From: Magnetospira sp.
GTDB lineage: Bacteria > Pseudomonadota > Alphaproteobacteria > Rhodospirillales > Magnetospiraceae
Assembly (NCBI GenBank): GCA_028277325.1
Contig: JANQGL010000278.1
Location: forward strand, 1-9,879
Reading direction: 5' to 3'
DNA length: 9,879 bases
A program made the position numbers and the translations under genes. This document shows, one piece after another, positions 5,168 to 9,879 of this stretch. The stretch's first letter is position 1, and the number at the start of each line of letters is the position of its first letter. The notes under the pieces are model-generated. The model was not told the origin of the DNA, ran no database searches, and saw nothing but the letters and a program-made list of their open reading frames with translations.

Positions 5168-5197
5168 ACTATCCGGCCATGGCCGGGGGCCTGTCAA
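5168..5197 (-). promoter_or_regulatory. Sigma70-like promoter candidate for the VUT-metC unit
   Basis: TTGACA (5197-5192, perfect) and GATAGT (5173-5168; 4 of 6) are separated by 18 bp, with a predicted transcript start near 5161, about 33 bases before the VUT start. The -35 box overlaps the rsmA stop codon. Most of the spacer is a perfect 14-bp palindrome, described separately. Confidence 0.5.
5173..5186. promoter_or_regulatory. Perfect 14-bp palindrome in the promoter spacer
   Basis: CCGGCCATGGCCGG reads the same on both strands. It sits between the -35 and -10 boxes inferred for VUT-metC and immediately after rsmA. It could be a repressor operator, or a hairpin at the end of the rsmA transcript; the absence of a T-run argues against an intrinsic terminator. 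Confidence 0.4.
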
Positions 5198-5985
5198 GCG
5201 TCGTCCAGGGCGCGGGCGAGGGCGCAGAAGTCCTCGACCGGCAGGTCCTCGGCGCGCAGGGTCGGCACGATGCCGAGCGCGTCCGGGTCGAGTCCGAGCG
5301 GCCGCAGGCTGGCCCGCAGCATCTTGCGGCGTTGTCCGAACGCCGCCTGGGTGACCTTTTCGAGCGCCCCCCGGCGGGCCGGGGCGAGCGGCCGCGGACG
5401 CGGGGTGAGGGTGACCACGCTGGACATGATCCTGGGCGGCGGCGTGAACGCCGCGCGGTCCACGTTGAACTCCCGCCGCACCTCGCACAGCCATTGCACG
5501 AGCACCGACAGCCGGCCGTAGGCCTTGCCGCCGGGTCCGGCGGCCAGGCGGTCGGCCACCTCCTTCTGGAACATCAGGGTCAGGCTCTCGTAGGCGCCGG
5601 TCTCGCCGAGCCAGCGCAGCAGCAGCGGCGTCGCCACGTTGTAGGGCAGGTTGGCGACGATGCGGCGCGGCGGCGGCGCCAGGGCCGGCAGGTCGACGGC
5701 GAGGGCATCGGCGTGGATCAGGGTCAGGCGTCCCGGATGCGCGGCGCCCACCTCTTCGAGCGCGGCCAGGCAGCGGACGTCGGTCTCCACCGCGATCACC
5801 GCCGCGCCGCGGTCCAGCAGGGCGCGGGTGAGGCCGCCCGGCCCGGGTCCGATCTCGAGCGCCGTCATGTCCGGCCCGGCCCCGGCGGCACGGGCGATGC
5901 GGGCGGTCAGGTTGAGGTCGAGCAGGAAGTTCTGGCCGAGCGAGTTCCGCGCCCGCAGGACGTGGCGGGCGATCACCTCGCGCAA
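5194..5985 (-). CDS. rsmA: 16S rRNA (adenine1518-N6/adenine1519-N6) dimethyltransferase
   Basis: RsmA/KsgA dimethylates two adjacent adenines near the 3' end of 16S rRNA as a late checkpoint in 30S assembly, using SAM. Over 263 residues the motifs are: 'SLGQNFLLD' (15-23), motif I '[15 protein letters not shown]' (43-57), Glu67 in 'AVETD' (ribose binding), Asp93 in 'HADAL', the catalytic NLPY (112-115), '[10 protein letters not shown]' (138-147) and the C-terminal 'FGQRRKMLR' (216-224). The first start-type codon in frame is TTG 5985, 10 bp after the pdxA stop and without a clear Shine-Dalgarno site. The frame upstream reads 'PDLPP', which matches the usual alphaproteobacterial N-terminus '[12 protein letters not shown]', but no ATG, GTG or TTG exists before the in-frame stop at 6058-6060; a CTG at 5994 is the only alternative. 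Translation probably depends on coupling to pdxA. It is the last gene of the lptD-surA-pdxA-rsmA unit. Confidence 0.95.
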   Translation of the reverse strand: MREVIARHVLRARNSLGQNFLLDLNLTARIARAAGAGPDMTALEIGPGPGGLTRALLDRGAAVIAVETDVRCLAALEEVGAAHPGRLTLIHADALAVDLPALAPPPRRIVANLPYNVATPLLLRWLGETGAYESLTLMFQKEVADRLAAGPGGKAYGRLSVLVQWLCEVRREFNVDRAAFTPPPRIMSSVVTLTPRPRPLAPARRGALEKVTQAAFGQRRKMLRASLRPLGLDPDALGIVPTLRAEDLPVEDFCALARALDDA

Positions 5986-5995
5986 CGGCGGCAGG

Positions 5996-7012
5996 TCAGG
6001 CGCCGGTCGCCGCCCGCCGCCCGCCGGCCATCCGCGCGGCCAGGGCGAGGGCGGCCATCAGGCTGTCCTCGCGGGCCAGCCCCCGGCCGGCGATGTCGAG
6101 CGCCGTGCCGTGGTCGGGCGAGGTGCGCACGAAGGGCAGGCCGAGGGTCACGTTGACCCCGCCGTCGAAGTCGATGGTCTTGATCGGGATCAGCGCCTGG
6201 TCGTGATACATGCAGATGGCGGCGTCGTAGGTGGCCCGCGCCCGGGCATGGAACAGGGTGTCGGCCGGCAGCGGTCCGCGCGCGTCGATGCCGCGTCCGC
6301 GCAGCCTGTCCACCGCCGGCGCCACCACCCGGGCGTCCTCGTCGCCCATCGCGCCGTTCTCTCCGGCATGCGGGTTGAGCCCGGTCACCGCGAGGCGCGG
6401 CGCCGCGAGTCCGAAATCGCGCGCCAGGGCGTCGGCGGTGATCGCCGCCGTCTCCACGATCGCCTCGGTGCTCAGGGTGCGCGCCGCCTCCAGCAGACTC
6501 ACGTGGATGGTCACCGGCACCACCCGCAGCTCCGGGCAGGCCAGCATCATCACCGGCCGCGCCCCCGGTCCCGCCAGGTGGCCCAGGTACTCGGTATGGC
6601 CCGGGAAGCCGAACCCGGCCCGGTGCAGGGCGCCCTTGTGGATCGGGTTGGTGACCACCGCCGCCGCGGCCCCGTCCAGGGCCAGGCGCACGGCGCGGGC
6701 GATCGACTCCACCACCGCCGGGCCGTTGGCCGGATCGGGGCGGCCCGGGTCGGCCGGCGCCGGCAGCGGCATGTCGAGGACCGGCAGGGCGTCGGGAAAC
6801 AGGGCGGCCGCCTCGGCCGGATCGGCGGTCCGCCGTACCGGCACGTCGACGCCGAGCCGCCCGGCCAGCGCCTCCAGGCGCGCCGCGTCGTCGAGCAGCA
6901 CGAACGGCGGCACGCCATCGGAGCGCCGCAGCCAGGATTTCAGCGCGATCTCGCCGCCGACCCCGGCCGGCTCGCCCATCGTCAGGGCCAAGGGGGCGCG
7001 GGCCGCCGTCAC
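5996..7012 (-). CDS. pdxA: 4-hydroxythreonine-4-phosphate dehydrogenase
   Basis: PdxA oxidises 4-phosphohydroxy-L-threonine with NAD to the product that condenses with 1-deoxyxylulose 5-phosphate in the DXP-dependent pyridoxal phosphate pathway. It has 338 residues, normal for the family. Visible features are '[15 protein letters not shown]' at the N-terminus, substrate-binding His139-Thr140 in 'PGHTE', and metal-ligand histidines His170 ('VTIH'), His215 ('GLNPHAGE') and His270 ('YHDQ'), matching E. coli His166, His211 and His266; 'RTSPDHGTA' follows at 296-304. The start is GTG 7012, which overlaps the surA TGA as GTGA, so translation is probably coupled to surA. This order, surA-pdxA-rsmA, is conserved across many proteobacteria. 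Confidence 0.96.
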   Translation of the reverse strand: MTAARAPLALTMGEPAGVGGEIALKSWLRRSDGVPPFVLLDDAARLEALAGRLGVDVPVRRTADPAEAAALFPDALPVLDMPLPAPADPGRPDPANGPAVVESIARAVRLALDGAAAAVVTNPIHKGALHRAGFGFPGHTEYLGHLAGPGARPVMMLACPELRVVPVTIHVSLLEAARTLSTEAIVETAAITADALARDFGLAAPRLAVTGLNPHAGENGAMGDEDARVVAPAVDRLRGRGIDARGPLPADTLFHARARATYDAAICMYHDQALIPIKTIDFDGGVNVTLGLPFVRTSPDHGTALDIAGRGLAREDSLMAALALAARMAGGRRAATGA

Positions 7013-8280
7013 AGGCGCACGTCCACCATGGCGTTGCGCCGCAGGTCGAGCAGCAGCCTTTGCGCGGCCTTGTTGGCCCGCTTTTCGACCAGCATCAGGC
7101 GGACCTTCTTGCGGGCCGCCTCGCGCGACGCGCCGCCGCTGCGGTCGCAGACCATCAACACCACCACCCCCTGTTCGGTGCGCACCGGACGGCTCGGCGT
7201 TCCGGCGGCGAGCGGCGACACCACCTCGCGGATGCGCGGCGGCAGGGAGGCTTCCTCGATGCTGCCGAGGCTGCCGGACATGGCGGTGCCGAGTCGTTTG
7301 CCGATGGCATCCATGGCGGCGCAGGAGGCGGCGCCGGCGGTGAGTTGGCGCAGCCTGTCGGCCGCCGCCTGCACGCCGGCCGCGCCGGCGGTCGCGGCCA
7401 ACGGCAGGAAGACCTGATGCAGGGTGACCGTGGCCGGCGGGCCGGCCTCGATGCCTTTGCCGAGGCGGCGGTCGCGCAGCAACAGGACGTGATAGCCGCC
7501 GAGGGTCGCCACCGGGTCGGTGACCGCGCCGGGCTGGAGCCGCGCCACCGCGGCGTCCAGCTCCGGTTCCAACTGGCCCTGCGACACCCAGCCCAGGTCG
7601 CCGCCGTCGGCCGCGCTGGCGGCCTTGGAGAAGCTGCGCGCCAAGGCCGGGAAGTTGGCGCCGTCGCGGATCTGGGCGACCAGCCGGGCGGCGGCCCGCT
7701 GAACCTGCGGCGCCTCGCGCGGATTGCTCACCGGCAGGAGGATTTCGGCCAGCAGATGCTCCGGCCTGCCGGCGCCGGCCTCGATCCGGCGCAGGGTCTC
7801 GTCCACCTCTTCCCGGGCGATGTTGATCTGCGGGGCGAGGCGGCGGGCGATCATCTTCTGCCAGGCGATGGTGGCCGTGATCTGCGATTCGAGGGCCGAC
7901 TCGTCGATGCCGCGGGCCGTCAGGAAGGCACCGAGCTGGCCCGGCGGGAGGTTGTTCTGGCGTTCCAGGGTGGCGCGGGCCCGATCCATGTCGGCCTCGG
8001 TCACCGTGATGCCCTGGCGCTCCGACTCCTGGATCTGCAGCTTTTCGTCGATCAGGTCGCGCAGCACCTGCGGGGCCAGCCGCTCCTGGACCTCGGCGGG
8101 GGCCGGCAGTCCGGACGAACTGATCACCATCCGAAGCCGGGTGCGCAGGTCGTAGACCGAGATGACCTCGTCGTTGACCACCGCCGCGATACCCTGCAGC
8201 AGTTGCTGCGCATGGGCGGCCGGGCCAGCGGCGATCAGGACGGCGAGCGCGAGGGTCAAAGCGGTGCGCGGCGGGATCAT
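7009..8280 (-). CDS. surA: Periplasmic peptidyl-prolyl isomerase/chaperone SurA
   Basis: SurA carries unfolded outer-membrane beta-barrel proteins, LptD among them, through the periplasm to the BAM complex. From ATG 8280 it has 423 residues. A signal peptide has a hydrophobic core 'ALTLALAVLIAAG' and the predicted cut AHA|QQ after residue 24. The N-domain begins 'GIAAVVNDEVISVYDL' (30-45), the usual SurA opening. A first parvulin (PpiC) domain covers ~171-272 ('DGGDLGWVSQGQL' at 225-237). A second, degenerate parvulin domain covers ~283-381, holding the only two cysteines (Cys320 and Cys378), which could form a disulfide. A C-terminal helix ends the protein. An in-frame extension upstream to 8445 would run through lptD and bury the signal peptide, so it is rejected. 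It starts 61 bp after the lptD stop, with only a weak GAGG ribosome site. Confidence 0.93.
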   Translation of the reverse strand: MIPPRTALTLALAVLIAAGPAAHAQQLLQGIAAVVNDEVISVYDLRTRLRMVISSSGLPAPAEVQERLAPQVLRDLIDEKLQIQESERQGITVTEADMDRARATLERQNNLPPGQLGAFLTARGIDESALESQITATIAWQKMIARRLAPQINIAREEVDETLRRIEAGAGRPEHLLAEILLPVSNPREAPQVQRAAARLVAQIRDGANFPALARSFSKAASAADGGDLGWVSQGQLEPELDAAVARLQPGAVTDPVATLGGYHVLLLRDRRLGKGIEAGPPATVTLHQVFLPLAATAGAAGVQAAADRLRQLTAGAASCAAMDAIGKRLGTAMSGSLGSIEEASLPPRIREVVSPLAAGTPSRPVRTEQGVVVLMVCDRSGGASREAARKKVRLMLVEKRANKAAQRLLLDLRRNAMVDVRL

Positions 8281-8341
8281 GGGGGCGCGGCCTCGTTCTG
8301 GGGGGCGACGCCGCGAGGATAATCCGCCGGGCCGGGTCGGA

Positions 8342-9879
8342 TCAATAAACCTGCGTCTCGGCCTGACCCAGGGTCTTGAAGTTGATCCGGAAGTAGATGG
8401 CGTCGGTCGGCTCGATATCGCGGTCGCGGAACAGCGTCTTGTCATAGGTGATCCGGAACTCGAAGCATTCGTCCTCGTAGGTGAGGCTGCTGCGCAGGGA
8501 CCGCATGTCGGCGTTGTCGGCGAGATCGAACAGGGTGGTGAGCTCGGTCCGCCAATGGCGGCTGAACTGCGACGAGAATCCGGTCTGCAGTTCCTCGCGG
8601 GTCGAGAATTCCTGACCCGACTGGTTCTCGAAAAAGAGATAGGACACGGCCATACGGAATGCCTCGACCCCGGCCGTCAGGTCGATCTCGTTGCGGGTCG
8701 CCGTGAAGTCCTCCTTGTCGATCCGGGTCCGGTAGATCAGGTCGATGTACTCGCCGCGCGACAGCTGCAGGCTGCCCACCAGATCGGAGAAATTGGAATC
8801 AAGGCCCGAGTTGGTGGCGAAGATGGAATCCCTGTGCGGCCGGTAGGTCTGGCCGACCAGGGCGGTGATGCGACCGTCGGTCGGCGAGAAGATGCCCCAG
8901 CGCAGGCCGTAGTTGACGCGCGGCCCGCCTTCCACCCGGTCCCATCCGGTGAAGCGGTTGCGGCTGAACAGGTTGGTTTCGTCGAACTCGAAATCGACGC
9001 TGTCCTCGTTGGGGATCTTTTCCGGATTGCCGCCATAGGGACTGAGCACGCCGTGCACGATGGGTTCGATCACCTGATGGGTGCGCGGTCCGCGGCGGAC
9101 CAGGGGCCAGCGCCATTCGAGGCCGAGTTCCGGCACCGCCCGGCCGGTCACGCCCGAATAGGTGCCGGCGTGGCCGGCGACCGCGTGCCCGTTGACGTGG
9201 TAGAGATCGCCGCGCAGGGAGGTGGCCAGGGTGTAGCGGTCGCCGACCGGGCCGGTGTAGGGCAACTGCCAGCCGATCCGCCCCGACAGCCGGCGCACGT
9301 CGCGGCCGTCGGTCCGGAACAGGGACAGCAGGCTGAGGTCGAGCTCCGATTGGCCGCCGTGCCGACCCGGCGCGCCGCGATGCGCGAACTCGGCCAGCGG
9401 CAGGACGTAGGGCGTGGTGCCGGGATCGTCGTCGGCCGCCAGGCCCTGGAAGGCGAAGGCTTCGACCGAAACATAGTTGCGGTGCCGGAATCCCTCCACG
9501 AAGGGGCGCGTCACCAGGGTCTGCTCGGTGTTGAAGCCGTAGCGCCGCAGGTAGGTCTCGCCGGAGGCCCGCTCGACGTCCAGGCCGGCCCGCCAGGTGT
9601 CGTCCAGGTCGGCCCGCAGCGCCATGTCCAGGTGGCCGAGGATTTCCTCGTCCGAATTGCGGGTGACGCTGGTCTCCAGGTCCAACGAGGCATCCATCAT
9701 GCGCTGCCGGTACTCGCCGGCCAGGACCACCCCTTCGCCGGTCGTGATGATCGGTTCGAAGGTCAGGTCGCTTTGCTCGTCGATCGCCCAGAAATACGGA
9801 ATCCGCGCCACCAGTCCGAGGTCGGAGGAACTGCCGAACGACGGGATCAGGAATCCGCTCTGGCGCTTCACGGTGGGGT
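8342..9879 (-). CDS. lptD: LPS-assembly protein LptD, C-terminal beta-barrel (5' end outside window)
   Basis: LptD (OstA/Imp) forms, with the lipoprotein LptE, the outer-membrane channel that inserts lipopolysaccharide into the outer leaflet. About 511 codons are visible and the reading frame continues past the right edge; the signal peptide and the jelly-roll domain that meets LptA lie outside. The visible part opens with 'TVKRQSGFLIPSFG', the conserved junction into the barrel, then alternating polar/hydrophobic strands rich in aromatic residues, with 'FEPIITTGEGVVLAGEYR' near its start and 'VIEPIVHG' and 'DRVEGGPRVNYGLRWG' in the middle. Near the end, 'YEDECFEFRITYDKT' contains a single cysteine (codon at 8465-8467) at the place where E. 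coli has an adjacent Cys-Cys pair that forms disulfides with the N-terminal domain. The GTG at 9871 is an internal valine codon. It is the first gene of lptD-surA-pdxA-rsmA within this window. Confidence 0.93.
   Translation of the reverse strand, partial: PTVKRQSGFLIPSFGSSSDLGLVARIPYFWAIDEQSDLTFEPIITTGEGVVLAGEYRQRMMDASLDLETSVTRNSDEEILGHLDMALRADLDDTWRAGLDVERASGETYLRRYGFNTEQTLVTRPFVEGFRHRNYVSVEAFAFQGLAADDDPGTTPYVLPLAEFAHRGAPGRHGGQSELDLSLLSLFRTDGRDVRRLSGRIGWQLPYTGPVGDRYTLATSLRGDLYHVNGHAVAGHAGTYSGVTGRAVPELGLEWRWPLVRRGPRTHQVIEPIVHGVLSPYGGNPEKIPNEDSVDFEFDETNLFSRNRFTGWDRVEGGPRVNYGLRWGIFSPTDGRITALVGQTYRPHRDSIFATNSGLDSNFSDLVGSLQLSRGEYIDLIYRTRIDKEDFTATRNEIDLTAGVEAFRMAVSYLFFENQSGQEFSTREELQTGFSSQFSRHWRTELTTLFDLADNADMRSLRSSLTYEDECFEFRITYDKTLFRDRDIEPTDAIYFRINFKTLGQAETQVY

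Noticed and set aside
5651..7417. Open frame of 588 codons on the plus strand, antisense to rsmA, pdxA and surA
   Set aside because: It is low-complexity Arg/Gly/Ala-rich translation opposite three clearly conserved genes, with no domain or ribosome site.
7060..8322. Open frame of 420 codons antisense to surA
   Set aside because: It is a shadow of the surA frame with biased composition and no motif.
8281..8341. Small dyads GGATTATCC and GGCGTCGCC between lptD and surA
   Set aside because: Arms of four bases are expected by chance, and no terminator or promoter pattern accompanies them.
8281..8445. N-terminal extension of surA into lptD
   Set aside because: The signal peptide begins at ATG 8280, and the extension is Arg/Ser/Pro-rich and overlaps conserved lptD codons.
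1..9879. Mobile elements, CRISPR arrays, tRNA or rRNA genes, toxin-antitoxin or defence genes
   Set aside because: I found no transposase, integrase, spaced repeats, cloverleaf-like segments or defence-type domains. The region reads as core chromosome.

Overview
This window looks like an ordinary chromosomal stretch of a high-GC alphaproteobacterium, most likely from the Rhodospirillales or a relative. The evidence is the GC-rich codon use, the lptD-surA-pdxA-rsmA gene order, an alphaproteobacterial style of SurA and RsmA, and an isolated monofunctional hisI. It is gene dense. I see no RNA genes, CRISPR arrays, insertion sequences, phage genes or attachment sites, and no wholly new system. 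The most interesting part is a likely zinc-homeostasis neighbourhood in the middle-left of the window.

Layout. (1) Positions 1-376 (+) hold the 3' end of a MeaB/ArgK-type GTPase gene. (2) Positions 486-1076 (+) encode a membrane-anchored DUF302-like protein of unknown function, with a short hairpin in its leader. (3) Positions 1172-2666 (-) hold hisI followed by a COG0523/CobW GTPase metallochaperone gene with overlapping ends. (4) Positions 2888-3412 (+) hold zur, a Fur-family zinc regulator, divergent from hisI across a 221-bp intergenic region with an AT-rich island, a promoter candidate and a leader hairpin. (5) Positions 3422-5127 (-) hold a two-gene unit, a VUT/YhhQ-type transporter and a cystathionine beta-lyase, joined by an ATGA overlap and preceded by a good sigma70-like promoter candidate. 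(6) Positions 5194-9879 (-) hold the outer-membrane biogenesis operon lptD (5' end beyond the window)-surA-pdxA-rsmA.

How the genes relate. LptD is the outer-membrane translocon for lipopolysaccharide, and SurA is the periplasmic chaperone that helps fold such beta-barrels. PdxA (vitamin B6 synthesis) and RsmA (16S rRNA dimethylation) follow by tight coupling, as in many proteobacteria. HisI is a zinc enzyme, CobW/COG0523 proteins are GTP-driven metal chaperones, and Zur senses zinc, so hisI-cobW facing zur suggests metal supply to a zinc enzyme under zinc control; this is an inference. Several starts were moved from the longest open frame on the basis of Shine-Dalgarno sequences or stop-start overlaps (DUF302, zur, metC, VUT, surA). 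Intergenic gaps are all under 300 bp.
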